Assembly (NCBI GenBank): GCA_014905825.1
Contig: JACGCN010000006.1
Span: 186,001 to 250,000, forward strand
DNA length: 64,000 nt
Direction: 5' to 3'
Origin: Lyophyllum atratum
Lineage: Eukaryota > Basidiomycota > Agaricomycetes > Agaricales > Lyophyllaceae
Both the position numbers and the translations under genes were made by a program. Below are positions 24,177 through 36,002 of this stretch, one piece after another. Within the stretch, counting starts at the first letter, position 1, and each line of letters begins with the position of its first letter. The notes beneath the pieces were generated by a model that saw only the letters and a program-made list of their open reading frames with translations, was not told the DNA's origin and searched no databases.

Positions 24177-24595
24177 ATGTTGAGGTATGTTTAGATCTGA
24201 TGAGATCGGTTTGTCGCCAATCCATCTGCTCATATCTGCAGACTGCAACAATCGGATTGAAAACATTTGTATGTCTCATGAACCTGAAATCCACGTCGTA
24301 TGAAGACGAAATTCTGCATGAACGTCGCATCAACGACAGATCACATTCACGAATCATTGGGGCCTTCGACAGTATTTGACACTATTTGACTCGGATTGAG
24401 CATTTTTCTGTTGTCTTTTTTTTGTTATCGCACCACTTCTCTTTCATCTCCATCACATTCGACCAAGTCCAATCGACGATGGTTTCCTTCCCCTTATCTT
24501 CTTCCTCTGCATCCAACTTCCTTTCTCCTTCTATGTGATACGACCATCCGACACTTGCGGTGATCATCGATCGGCATTTGGTCAGCAGGTGAGCG

Positions 24596-25263
24596 TTGCG
24601 GCCTCACGGATTCGGCACAGACGTTGACCATGGGCTGCAGGCCCTCCACGATGCTTACACGCTCTATTCTCACAGTGAAGTGAGGCCGCGCGCGTCCGCG
24701 CTCGACGGTGTGTATTTGTTGAAAGTTGAGGCCGGCCTCACACTCGGTTTTGAAGGGACATGTGGGACTCACCCTAAGTACTCCAATATCCTTGACTCTG
24801 TTATTCTCTTATGCTAATACTGCTTCATTAGAGCAAGGACTCGGTCTAACAGCCCTTTTTTCCGTTTTCAGCCCCAACGGACGGACGGACTCGGGATCTG
24901 TATCCGATTGGCTGTAAGTTTCAACTTTTGCTTGACCGCCGCAATGCTGATGCACCGTCTTCTTGCAGCTTGCCTCATGTCCGTCGAGTCCGCTTTAGGT
25001 TCATATCCCCACACCATCTCCTACACCTGCCATACGATGTCACGCGCCCGCCAGAGCCTGATGCCCACGAAGCTCCATGGGATAGTATAGGTGAAGTGAC
25101 GCCCCCGAGCACGGACCGATGCACATATGGATACTTTTCCGAGAGACATCGATGCGCGCCGCGAGAGAATTGTTGCAGGGAAGGGTATGTGGTGGATGTT
25201 CGTTCTATGGGGCCTGTATGCTCGGGTAAGGGTCTCCTGTGTATTCTATCAGTATTTCTGTAG
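24596..25263 (+). other. Possible spliced coding remnant inside the insertion
   Basis: A good intron (GTAAGT at 24913, TTGCAG ending 24968) links an open stretch before it to about 60 open codons after it (24969-25190). A second pyrimidine-rich acceptor lies at about 24872. The encoded text has normal composition (for example STDRCTYGYFSERHRC) but no start codon I can defend and no recognised domain. It may be a gag-like or captured gene of the primary insertion. Confidence 0.25.
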
Positions 25264-25499
25264 TACCAAAAAATGAAAAGCAGTTTTATCCATTCCATCC
25301 TGTGCTATTATAAGCTTTTGAATGCCAACCGATGTCGACATGTAGCAACATACAGAATCCGAAATAAATCTGCAAGTCATATATCTGAGCAGATGGCAGC
25401 AGATTTTCATCTGCAAATAGTCCGGAATTCTGCTTTGGTCGGTTGTCATCAGCGAGAACCGATGACAACTGATATGTGCCGAGCCGAACATGTCCTGTT

Positions 25500-25535
25500 T
25501 TGACTGGGCTTCAAGCTTCAGGCCCAGTGAAAACG
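25500..25535. repeat. 36-bp near-perfect palindrome of the dispersed repeat
   Basis: TTTTGACTGGGCTTCAAG followed by CTTCAGGCCCAGTGAAAA forms a hairpin with only a few mismatches. The right half recurs at 26632 in a wider shared context (CCAGACCA...CCAGAGC...GTTTTCACTGGGC), inverted relative to this copy. Confidence 0.7.
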
Positions 25536-26631
25536 CGCTCTGGCTTGGTCTGGAGATATCCGGAGATATCCGTATTTTCTTGTCGGTCAGATTCTCCAGA
25601 GGGATTCAGAATTTTACTACCATTTCCAGATGATGTTCTGGTGCCGTCTGTAGTGGTCTGCTCTTGTCACTGCTAATTTGGCACTGAAATATATTTAGAA
25701 TCTGGTACAATCTGTAATCTACTGACACCGTCTGATTGCCTTGCAAGCTCACGCCCAAAGTCCAGCTTGCCGGCTTCAGAAGGCTACTTAGAGAGACTAA
25801 GTCAGCCAAAACAGAAGTTGAGGTCAGCCGAGAACGACGTACCTAATAAATTGCACAATTATTGACGAGTTGGAATAGATATGCTCAATATATGTGTCGA
25901 AGGCTCTCCTTGCCACACTTTCTTATGTAGTTGGATGAGTAAACTGGGGACTTGGGAGGAATGCGTAACTAGAACGCACCGATTCGGTCATGCAAACTCC
26001 ACGCGTCTCAGAGCGCTGTGCCGTTCATGGCTGCGCAACTGCGCAACGTCGTCCCATTCCGTCGGCTGTAAGCGTGATGGATCGATTTAAATGATATGTT
26101 GCGACAGTGCACCTTGACAGTAGGTCATTTATGGAAAGAGTATTATGAGATTGTCAAACGCACCTAAGCCCCTCGTGCCCACATTCGGCCGACTACTATG
26201 GATATCTCAGGCTTCTTTCGACTCATCCTTGCTGAGAACGATCCAGCAACACGTAACGTAAGCTCGAACCACCGAGGTTAACGGATCTCGATGCTCACCT
26301 GCCCCCTACCCAGACCAGCGCGATGATATACAGTGTTTGGAGGCGCATGGCGCGAGGGAAAAGGCTTGTCGACCGCGGCTGCAAAGGTGCAGTGGTGGAG
26401 ATGGTGGTGGTACGGGAAAGGGGAAGGTGAAGGTCGTGGAAAGAAGAGGAAAGTATCTTAAGTCGCGAATTGGTGGCGAATGGAAGGTCCGTGCGTCAAT
26501 TGACTCATGACATCATTCTGTGCATATATTCCAGATCACAGAAACAATTCTGGCGACGACTCAGTATATTCAGCATACATCAGATCTGGTCAGTTTATTC
26601 CCCATTTTCCAGACCACCCCAGAGCCCGTTT

Positions 26632-26693
26632 TCACTGGGCTTCAGGGCCAGGCTTTTAGCGTCCCATCCCTGTACATACTATGGATTACATTA
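26632..26693. repeat. Dispersed non-coding repeat, copy 2
   Basis: Begins TTTTCACTGGGCTTCAGGGC and ends CTGTACATACTATGGATTAC. The latter 20 bases are identical to 24114-24133, and the unit has the opposite arrangement of its two blocks relative to copy 1. Confidence 0.6.
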
Positions 26694-26893
26694 GCTGGTG
26701 AACGCGCGCTCCCGCCCGCAGACCCTGCTACTTTTCTCAATGATTAAGTGCAGACCCCAAACTACACAACACCGATTGCGGCAGATTCCTTGATGTAAAC
26801 TGCCAGGCTTGCACGTCTCGAACCACAGGACGCCAACTCTACACTGGATGGGTCCGTCTCACAGATCAGGTGTCTCCCTGTGGCAAGGCCGTC

Positions 26894-27292
26894 ATGAAAC
26901 CACACCGAACCGTATTCATCCAGATACCTGCACGTGAAGTGATGTTCACCGTAGTATACCACACCTCTGAGGCTCTCATTCAGACAGTGGAAGGAGTAGG
27001 TGGCAGGGCAAACATCCACATTACAGACGGAGGGAACGGATGGGAGGACGACATACGATGCAAGAGATTGCAATTAAATATCCACGACATTCATTTGCCG
27101 ACCGTTCTAGTCACGCTGCTCCGGATGGACGATTGGATGTATGTAGATATCCACACCGACTTAGCCTGGTCCACTATATTGGCGCAGATAGTTGTAGATG
27201 GCGGTGGTAAAGAAGTCGAAGAGGCAAAGACAGGGCCAGAGGGAGAGATTACTGGCTATGTCCCAAGAGACCGGAGGAAGCTCAGCTTCTGA
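26894..27292 (+). CDS. Hypothetical protein inside the insertion
   Basis: The frame is open from about 26744 to the stop at 27292 (over 170 codons); the first in-frame ATG is at 26894. Composition is soluble and beta-rich, with an acidic C-terminus, and no domain is recognised. An opposing ORF of about 100 codons overlaps its first half, so the coding strand is not certain. It may be cargo or a gene of the inserted element. Confidence 0.3.
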   Translation: MKPHRTVFIQIPAREVMFTVVYHTSEALIQTVEGVGGRANIHITDGGNGWEDDIRCKRLQLNIHDIHLPTVLVTLLRMDDWMYVDIHTDLAWSTILAQIVVDGGGKEVEEAKTGPEGEITGYVPRDRRKLSF

Positions 27293-27787
27293 CGTGAGCG
27301 TGCGGTTCCACATTCCGCCTCCAGGCCAGCACCGACCCCGAAGTAACGTCGACATCTTGGCAACTGAGGGTGATACGGACGACCGTTATTTCACAGAAAC
27401 TTAGCTATCACCAAAAATCAGGACAGTAGCGTAGCATTGGGGTGGTTAAGACAACATCCAGCATCATCATGATAGACGACATGTTAGATACAAGGGCTGT
27501 ATTACACCTAACGAACCACCCGCCTGATTATTTATCCAACGTGCCTTGAGAATAATATACAAACACAGGTACAGAACAAAAAATTACAGGAAGACAGAGT
27601 TATTGTAGCACGCAACGCACGATATACAGGGCAGGGAAAGGATAGTGTTACATAAGGGGTGGTACAGGCGAAGGAATCACGTGAGGTCACGCGTTTTCTT
27701 CATTTTTTGGGTACCTCTATAAATAGATTTGAAAAATTTGCAAAATTTCTCCACCCAAACGAAAAGGTATAACCTCAATCTATAAAT

Positions 27788-30114
27788 AGATCTCGGAACA
27801 CAGTAGTGGGTGTATCAAGCTCATAGGCAACATCATTGAGGTTAGCATCGAGTCGCTCCTCTTCATCTCTCTCGTAGCTTTCGGTCATTTTGGACAAGTC
27901 AGGATCCGAGAGGATCTTCGAGCTGACGGACCGCGTGGAGCGCAGAAGAAGCTCGATTCTCCAGAAGGACGAATGAAAGAGGTATTCATCCGCCGCTCTC
28001 CGGTTCGATGGGAGGACATGTTCAAGGATTCGGAACATGGTTTGGACGAGTTCGTAGATCTTGTCTTTGTATCGAGACATGCTCGCTTGCCAGCCTTTTT
28101 ATCGTGTGTGAGTGTTAAGCCACATGGCGCCGCTGTATCTGAGAACTGACCGACGGCCCAATATGCAATCCAATGTGGCAAACTGGAAAAAATGCATCAG
28201 CGAGAGTCTGGGTCGATAAATAGCACCCTTACCTCCACTTATCTGGCCTCTCAGCAACGAAAGTGTTCACCTCCTTCACGCTCACAAATCCGGTTCCATC
28301 GTCATCGACTGCTTCCAGGATAGGTTGAACATATGCTGCGTTGATGTAAGCTAGCGCCCATCTGTCGTCCTGGCGTTTTTTTTGCATCAGCATCATGCTG
28401 CCGCGACCATTCCCAGGCGTCTGCGGCGATGGCAAGCCAGACATGTGCGACGCTGTCGGAGTATCGGCTGAGCTCAACTTGTCCGTATAGTAGTCGTGTA
28501 GGGCAAGCACAAAGTGACGGGCTTTAACGCTGCCTTTCCATCCCTGGGGTTGAATTTGCTGGTCAGCATGAATCCACGTTGCCCATGAATCATATTTGAC
28601 GTACCATGTCTTTCCAGATTTTTTGCAGATCCTGAGGGTTAATATTAGTCAGATCCTATACGAGCGGGATGATGAAGGATAAATGGCGAGCTTACAGGAT
28701 CAGTTATCCGGTCGTGAGCCCCCGATAGAAGCGTGCTTATGATATGGTCCGCTTCCTCTTGCACCACATCGCTAAGCTGCTTGCTCTGAATCTCAAGCTT
28801 GCGCTCAAAGAGCACCATGTTCCTGCTGAACGCGTCGTCTATGTCCTCCTGCATCTCCTTGAGCAGCCTCTTCTTGATATCTGGGAGATCATTCGCGCGC
28901 CTGCCAGAGGCATCGCGACCGGGGAACCGGGATAACGATTCCCCGCTCTTCGCCACGAGCTCCTCCAGGAGCGCATCGTTGGTGATGCAAGCCTTGGCAC
29001 CCCCGTGCTCGTCGATGAATCTCACGAGGTCCCTCTCGCGCGCCGTGTCCAGCTTCCGGAACAGCATAATCATGTCGAGCTTCTCGTCCATGGCTCTCAA
29101 CTTCCCATCCTGGTCGACCAGCTTCTGGTTCGCGGAATCGACGCCTAGCGAGGTATGCACTGCGAGGCCCAGTTCGAGGCTTTTGCGGTGGTCGACGAAG
29201 AGCATGCCGAAGTCGGCGAGACGGGCTTCGTATTTGCTGCATTTGATTGTTCTGGCTACGGGGTGGGGATGGTTCAGCGAAAGAGGGGCGGTATGGATGC
29301 CACGAGACACTTACTTAGGAGGCCCTTTTTCAAGTAGTGATCGCAAGCTGAGCCCCAGGCTTTGATGTCTTTCTCGATCTGTTGCATCAGCTCATCCAAT
29401 CGAGTAGCGATGGTCACCCCGTCGGGGCCTTCTTCATCTGAGCTCGGGATATGTCGAAGCCTGACAAGTTGGGGTGTTAGCTGTGTACAATCCCAAGAGA
29501 GGACGCAGAGAACACGGACTCGGCGAGGACTCTCATCATATCGTTCATCTGCACATTCACAGCAAGGACCTTCCTATCATTATCGCGCCTCGTCAGATCC
29601 AAAGTAACCACCAACGCGAACGCTCCCACAGCGACTTTCCTCGACAAGTCAGATAAGCAACACCGTACCCGGATGTAAATTCCATGTACGTACTTCCGAT
29701 GAACGGATGGAGATGCCCCAGCGCCGTCAGGCCTTTGATGAGCGTCCTTGCAGACTCTGTGAAGTTATTCAGCGAATCATCGATGCCCTTCGCGTCGTTC
29801 CCCGAATCCGCGATGTTCCTTGACTTGGAACCGAAGGAATCATCATTCACGGAGAAGAAGTCGTTCACGAACTTGTACGGATCCGCGCCGTGCGTCGCAG
29901 ACTCCATACGGCCTAATATAATAATCCAAACCAAGTCAGAGATCATAGCCAGATTTAAACCCCTCAACCACCACAAAATGGGTACTCTTGTACACGCACC
30001 AAACGTACTGCTATCTTGACGGGGTGGAGTCGTGTATTCACCAGACTGGGGCGTCGCCGGGAGGTCCCTTGAACTGTGGTCCGAGGACTTGCTTTTACCA
30101 AGCCACGACGGCAT
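27788..30114 (-). pseudogene. N-terminal half of split EF-hand/ZZ-finger protein
   Basis: The likely start is ATG at 30114 (MPSWLGKSKSSD). After a Ser/Pro-rich leader and an intron, the family block DPYKFVNDFF appears, then LTALGHLHPFIG leading to a hydrophobic segment, and a long helical region (29310-28645). A canonical EF-hand loop follows (DDDGTGFVSVKE, residues 1, 3, 5 and 12 appropriate for calcium) in the 28510-28229 exon. LPHWIAYWAVG and SRYKDKIYELVQ come next. The frame ends nine codons into the insertion after FRDL. The C-terminal half is 8.2 kb away at 17320-19592. The half with the promoter encodes roughly 600 residues and lacks the zinc finger. Confidence 0.82.
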
Positions 30115-31727
30115 CCTGGGCTCGAGTATGTGAGGAGGGGCCTGTTCCTAGGAAATGGCAGGAGAACATCGTCGTCGAAGAGCAGGATCGGCCTTGGAAC
30201 AGTCAGAGTTAAAAATGATGGATCCCCGTTTGTTTTTGTGTTACGATCCGTCAAGTGCCTGTCAGATGCCCACATGACCCCAGGATTTGAGCGTGAGCTT
30301 CGAAACGGAAGAGAAGGGTTTGACAATGAAACCGAACCTCCTACGACACCGGGCGCTGATGATCGTGTATCACTTACATGAGCGGTGTAGTGATACGATC
30401 TGAGCCTGAAGAACATGTGGGGAATGAGTGAGAATGCTAGACGGAAGGACTTGGGCGCAGGCTTCAGGGTTGACAGATCTACGAAAATGCTTGCGGTGAT
30501 CGTTCTGCAAGCAGCCGTGGTCGACGAAGCGATTCAATTTTACCGTTCAGTGCTCATCATTGGTAAGCAAACGGGACCATCAAGAGCCAGGGCCCTTCAA
30601 CAGGGAGTGTCATCGCTGCCTCTTATCGTCCTCGAATCTTCCAAAACTGACAAAGATCAAGGATTCGTCGTCATGGACTCGGATTCTGAGGGTGAGTCAG
30701 TCGTGCCTATAGACGGGTTAGAAGAACGCAGAAACGGACCTATAATGCGAAGAAACATGGACCATTGACGCTCAATCTTACAGCATCAAGAACGATCATA
30801 GTATCGCGCATATACTGTCCGGATAATCAAATTCGTGATCATGAACGCAGCTTGACAATTTCCACGAAAAATAACACACTTTCAAAAAAATTTGATGAAG
30901 GAAACGACACGGCTAAGGATAACTTGAGGAAGGTAACACATCCTGACAACAGTTCCATTGATCTGCACAAGTTGGGAAACATATTTGAGAGACGACGCAC
31001 TGTAATGCGTAACTTCTGGTGCATATTATAAGCTTACTCAGTACTGTGTTGTTGGATCCTTCTGGATAGGCGGCGTCCACATCTGTAATTGCCACGAGGG
31101 TAGCCCAATTTCACCGGGACCTATGGGTATGACGTCGCCCGTAGCCTGATACGTTTGTGTAACGATGGGAGGGGAATCGAGGTCGCTGTAGCTGGCAGAT
31201 AGGATGATTCACAGCCACCATCTAATCAGCATCTTAGATCGATACTTATCAGATCTCATGTCTGCGCTTGCTTCGAGCATTGCCGTGGACTATGCTTTGA
31301 CCTGCACGTCTTCTTTTGCCCAAATCTGACGACCTGCGCTATTCCTCGGATGAACAGGATGTGTTGAGTATTGTGAAATCCAACTTGTGTCAAGATTTCA
31401 ATCACCTCCAATGTTCTTTTTTCTCGCAATTCGAAGCTGCGTATTTTCCGGACAGTATATATGCGCCATACGATCATCCCATCTCTCAAAGAACTTGGCT
31501 TTTCGTCATTGACGATCCCCAACGATCCGTCATTCCCCCGTTCGACTCGGGCCAAACGACCGCAACGAAGATCCCATCGCATTGCTCAACTCGATACAAA
31601 TACAAAACACACACGATAGCTCACAGCCCTCCAAAGCAGGTCAAAGCAAAGACAAAAAAAAGACAAGACCTATCCACAAAAACCTGCCGGATCTCAAACT
31701 CCCCAACCCCATCTCAACACCCAACCC
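30115..31727. other. Interval with unsupported ORFs and one exon-like segment
   Basis: Two overlapping plus-strand ORFs (30415-30768 and 30765-31031) have no family character. On the minus strand, 31215-31040 follows a good acceptor (CTGCCAG) and encodes about 50 residues ending in a stop (SDLDSPPIVTQTYQATGD...), like the last exon of a small gene. I could not find its upstream exons with confidence. Confidence 0.35.
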
Positions 31728-32504
31728 TCAAAAAAGTAAAACCCAAAACTCACAGTAATAAACAAACCCCCCCGCCATCGCCTCCCCCTGACCCTGCAGC
31801 GGACTCGCCGTCCTCGACTTATGTTCCAGGATCAAGAACGATACGATGACCAGGTCCTGTATCTCAATGGCCAAGGGCCGGAGTGTCAGGTATGCCGATT
31901 CGGTCGTGTGGATGCCGGGCCCGTTTGTGGTGAGGGTTCGGGAGGGGGTGAACCAGGCGATTGGGGAGTCGATGAGGGGGGCGAGGTGTAGCTTTAAAGT
32001 CGGGGAAGGGGGGATCAGCTATGGAGGGGATCTTGGAGTTGGGTAGGGTGCGTTACCGATAGTCTACCCTCTGCCGTTGATCTCCAGACGTAGGTCTTAC
32101 CATGTGCTTCAAACGTCACCGGGCTAACAAGCAAGAGTGTACGTAAGTTTTATTTCAGCACGAGCAACCCAAAAACAAAACCGCTGTAGCATAAATCGAA
32201 AACAAAACCAAAAAAACGATACCCACAACATCGTCAACGTCGAGAACTTCAACCACCTCCTCACCCTCACCCTCTCCTTCCCCCCCCACACAATCCTATC
32301 CGGCAACAACCCCCTCAGCTCCACCACCGCCACCGGCACCCTCTCCCCATACCGATGTATATTCGCGCCGTCGACGGTATAGCTCGGGCCGAACCCGCGC
32401 AGCGAGAGCGTGGTGCGCCGCATGTCGTCGCGGCTGAACGTGAAGATGGCGTTAGCGTCGACCCGGTCCCATTCTACGAGGGTCTCTTCGGAGGGGTTGT
32501 TCAT
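31728..32504 (-). CDS. DUF6593-type small protein
   Basis: The start is ATG at 32504 (MNNPSEETLVEW), with a TATA-like element 66 bp upstream. The first exon encodes a beta-rich block (SRDDMRRTTLSLRGFGPSYTV, then ELRGLLPDRIVWGGKERVRVRRWLK). After an intron between about 32240 and 32135 comes TFEAHGKTYVWRST. A second intron (GTAACG...TTAAAG) leads to LIDSPIAWFTPSR...LTLRPLAIEIQDLVIVSFLILEHK. This order matches the DUF6593 family, abundant in Agaricomycetes and of unknown function. The exact donor of the first intron is ambiguous. The frame stays open upstream to 32885, but I regard that as leader. Confidence 0.72.
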
Positions 32505-32569
32505 GGCGTTGGTCTTGGTCTCAGCGAGGGGAAGGGGTGGGGGTGGTGTCTGAGGTGCCCCGACGTCCC

Positions 32570-32575
32570 TATATA
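32570..32575 (-). promoter_or_regulatory. TATA-like element of the DUF6593 gene
   Basis: CTATATAG on the minus strand lies about 66 bp upstream of the ATG at 32504. It supports that start over the longer open frame. Confidence 0.45.
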
Positions 32576-33848
32576 GTGTCACGTGAGGGGGGTTGATAGG
32601 GATGATTGAATTCAGTTGGGGGGGAGGCGGAGGGTCGAGGGGTTTCCCTGGAACGGGGTGTATCAATAGAAGCGTTGCGCAGTGGGAGTGACGCGCAGAG
32701 AGAGAGAGATAGGAAAGCTGAGATGGAAGAACGTGAGTACTGGTGAAGATATCGGCCAAGTCACTGCTCACTTGAACCCTTCCTGCTCCGCTCTCCGCGT
32801 TTGGGCACCAAGAAGACGTAATCTGATCAACACCTGCTGCAGGTTTGCCTTGGCATCGATACAGTCGTTGCTGTGCCAGTGCCACTAAATTGCATTGTGC
32901 CTGGCACTGGGCAGGTCAGATGCTAGCTCCTATGACCCGACGTTAGAAAGACTTTGCCTGTGGGTGAGGGAGAGAATGGTAAGGCTGAGGTTATGCGAGT
33001 GTGGGGCGGTGAAATGGAGATGGAGGTGCAAACATCGAAACAAGGTGAGGTGAAGAAGTTGGTGATCGGTTGGTGATGATCGTGGGGAGGATTATTTGGC
33101 AAACGCCATCAAGCCAAATACCACCACCTGTCGCGTCAGACGCGTCTCCGACTCGCATCTTCTCGAGGCCGCTCTACGCTCATGAACAAAAGTCTGATCA
33201 AAAATGCATCTACTATTATCTGTAAGTCCTTAGCAATTTTTGACCGTGTAAGGTGGGCACAGGGTAGATGCGCTCGTTGATCTCTACGCCGCGGTCTCAA
33301 ATTGTTGAACCATTCCCACACATCTTTTTTTCTATGCTGCCTCTAACTAGGGCACACGCTGACATATTCTATTTCGAATGATACAGGTGTAAACCTACAG
33401 CTTCAAGGTGGTGCGACTTTGCGCAAATTCCACATCTGTCGTCCGAGAAGCCCGTGCATCGAGAATGACAGGACGCGCACGACAAGTGTTCCCGCGCCAG
33501 AGATGCATTAACCTTGATATAGCTGCAGCTGGTTGGATAGCCAATTTCTATAGCCAATTTCTACCTGGTATGAATGAATCTGTAACAACTCCAAGCTTTG
33601 AATTAACCTCCATTGCTCTCAGAGGCTCGCGCTGACTTGGTTGACGTGACTTAGCAACTTCAAGCAACTCAACCACTCCGTCATAGGTGCCTGTCTTCGC
33701 TTCATCTCCTCGATCCGTTCCGCATCGTCGAAAGTCCAGTCTCCGCTCTGCCGAGATCGCCGCCCCGTCAGAATGTTATAAGGCCAAAAGCCATTCTAAA
33801 TTACTCAGTCGCTCCCTTGGAACCTCAAGTCAACGCACCACAGTCGCC
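32576..33848. other. Intergenic, no gene seen
   Basis: Divergent promoter region between the DUF6593 gene and the first ferritin-like gene. Short ORFs only. Confidence 0.5.
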
Positions 33849-34958
33849 ATGAAAGCCTCCTTCATCGCTCTCGCCGTCTCCGCCCTCGCTGTCCACGCAC
33901 TCCCAGGCCCTGCTAAACGCGCTGTCGATGGTAAGCCCATTCCAGCCTTTATAATAATATTCGTTGAGCTCACTGACACGCGTCCACCGCCAGACGCCAC
34001 CGTCCTGAACTTTGCTCTCACCTTGGAACACCTCGAGGCCGCGTTCTACGCGGAGGCCTTGGCCAAATACGACGACGACGCGTTCGCTGCCGCAGGTCTT
34101 CCCCCTTGGGCGCGTGGTCGCTTTGCTCAGATCGCCGCGCACGAGGAGGCCCACGTCAACTTCCTCAGCGCCGCCCTCGGCGATAAGGCTACCAAGCCTT
34201 GCACCTACAAATTGTAAGCGCTCGATGATCTCCCTCTCCCGTATGCGCGCTCATTGACGATTCATCAGCCCTTATACCGATCCCAAATCCTTCGCGGCGC
34301 TCGCCCAGGTCCTCGAAGGTGTTGGTATGTGCGCTACCCACTAGCATTCTTCAGTCAACTAACGGCTCTTCCAAGGTGTGTCGGCGTACACCGGAGCTGC
34401 TCAATTCATCGAGAACAAGGATTATCTCACCGCCGCTGCTAGCGTCCTCGCCACCGAAGCGCGCCACGCTAGCTGGGTCGCTGGTGCCGTCAACCAGTTC
34501 TCGGGCTGGAGCGGAGCCTTGGACGTAAGGCGATTCCACTCTTTATCCGTGAACATCGATCAATGACCGCATATATGCAGGTTCCCCTCTCTCTGAACTC
34601 CGTCTTCTCCCTAGCCGCGCCTTTCTTCGAGTCCTGCCCTTCCGATAACCCCGCACTGCCGGTCAAAGCTTTCCCTGGCCTCACCTTCGCAGGCAAGGCT
34701 AAACCAGGCTCGCCTTCGACCATCGCCTTCGAGGCCACCGCCCCATCCGACACACCACTCTATGCTGTGTTCTTCTCTGGCTTGTCGCAGACTGCTGTTC
34801 CTATCACAGACAGCAAGAGCATCACTATCCCCAAGGACCTTATCGGCACGGTGTATGCTGTGATTAGCACCAGCGACACTAAAGCTTCAGATGACAATAT
34901 CATTGCGGGGCCCGCGATCCTGCACTTTGAATACAAGTCCAATGGGTGGCTCGTTTAG
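33849..34958 (+). CDS. Secreted ferritin-like (Rds1/desiccation-related) protein, paralogue 1
   Basis: Exons 33849-33930, 33994-34213, 34269-34324, 34376-34524 and 34581-34958 total 885 nt, giving 294 residues in frame. A signal peptide (residues 1-18) is followed by the ferritin-like helical domain: LNFALTLEHLEAAFYAEAL, then AAHEEAHVNFL, then SVLATEARHASWVAG, with the Glu/His ligands spaced as in Ferritin_2 proteins. A beta-rich C-terminal domain of about 120 residues follows. Fungal relatives (Rds1-like) are linked to stress, late sexual development and desiccation; the exact activity is unknown. A second copy lies 1 kb downstream on the same strand, so this is a tandem duplication. Confidence 0.9.
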
Positions 34959-36002
34959 GTTTGTCCACAGAATGCTGCGGCGCTTTTTCAGTTACGACCG
35001 ACACGTTCTACCTCACTTTCCACCCCTCCTTTCGTTACGCATGTTATACTTTGATCTCTTCTGCCAGAGCCTGGATATGTCGACTTGCTTCCACTGGTTC
35101 ATTCTATTCTGTAGTATGTGTTACTACAGTGTTGCGACGCCTTCTTACCGTTGCGACTTTATACCTCGATGACTCTATGCCCATGCATTAGCAGGCAGTT
35201 CATACCCCTCGTACTTAATTACTTGTTTCGAATTTCACACTTGTCCACCTTGACAGACCTTCCCGCGTTGCCTTTTTCCCAAAACGGCATGCGTTGTGTT
35301 TGTCTTTCTTTGGCGCCGCTGTCGAGAGCATCTAGGAGCATCTCCTCAACTTGGAAATCACATTCGACCTTCAAGACGCTCTGTTGACGCCAGCACTTTT
35401 TTTCAGGCTGCTAAAGTTGCCAAGTTCCTCTGCTTCTCCTCGTTCACATGCAACTTCAGACGCTATTTCATGCTCGACAGTGCGATAGGAGCGCCTTCGC
35501 TATCATGTGCGATGAGGGCACCCTAGTCCCCTTGCTGTCATGTCATGCTGAGTCGCTCCTTTCGCCCCTCGAGGGACAGGGTCCCTATTGGATCCTGACT
35601 CGACGCTGGGCTGGACACTGTGCTGCGCGCCGTTCTTCTGGAGGAGTGGAACACAATCTTTTTGCGGGCGATACTGAGTAATATTACACACACTGTACAG
35701 TGTGCTCTTCCCGCGCAACCGCCAGAGCTCCAGCGGCGGCGACGAACTGCTTCCGTGGGAGCTCACCCCCTACCGCTTCTGCGATGTCTCTCAATCCTAC
35801 TCTTGGCCAAAAAAAAATCTCAGACCCTCGACGCGTCAGCGGGACTTCCTACCCGCACTCTTGTTTCTATTTTCGACGCGCTCCATGTATGGCCCCTATT
35901 GTCTGGGGTTTAAAGGGCTGAGAAACATCGTTTGTTGTGTTCAGTCTCCCCACAGACAGTACTCAAGACACAGCACTCAAGACAAGACATCTACCTCAAA
36001 AA
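34959..36002. other. Intergenic between ferritin-like paralogues
   Basis: 3' region of paralogue 1 and promoter of paralogue 2. It is pyrimidine-rich and holds several short overlapping ORFs without family character. Confidence 0.5.

Larger units (their letters stand above)
19593..27787. mobile_element. 8.2-kb composite insertion splitting the EF-hand/ZZ gene
   Basis: The hexamer AGATCT occurs directly outside the insert on both sides (19587-19592 and 27788-27793). Deleting the insert and one hexamer joins the two gene halves in frame as FRD-L-GHAM. Inside are the nested hAT element (20275-24069), dispersed non-coding repeats with palindromic TTTTCACTGGGC motifs, and two coding-like stretches (24596-25263 and about 26765-27292). 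I see no terminal inverted repeats or LTRs at the outer ends, so the class of the primary insertion is unknown. Without the hAT it would be about 4.4 kb. Confidence 0.82.

Noticed and set aside
19593..27787. Interpretation of the insertion as an LTR retrotransposon
   Set aside because: No long direct repeats at the two ends, no TG...CA termini, and no reverse transcriptase, integrase or protease motifs inside.
30415..31031. Two consecutive plus-strand ORFs upstream of the EF-hand gene
   Set aside because: No domain, no splice signals that join them, and unusual composition in the second.
32505..32885. Upstream extension of the DUF6593 frame to an ATG at 32885
   Set aside because: Pro-rich, non-family text, and a TATA-like element lies between it and the internal ATG at 32504.
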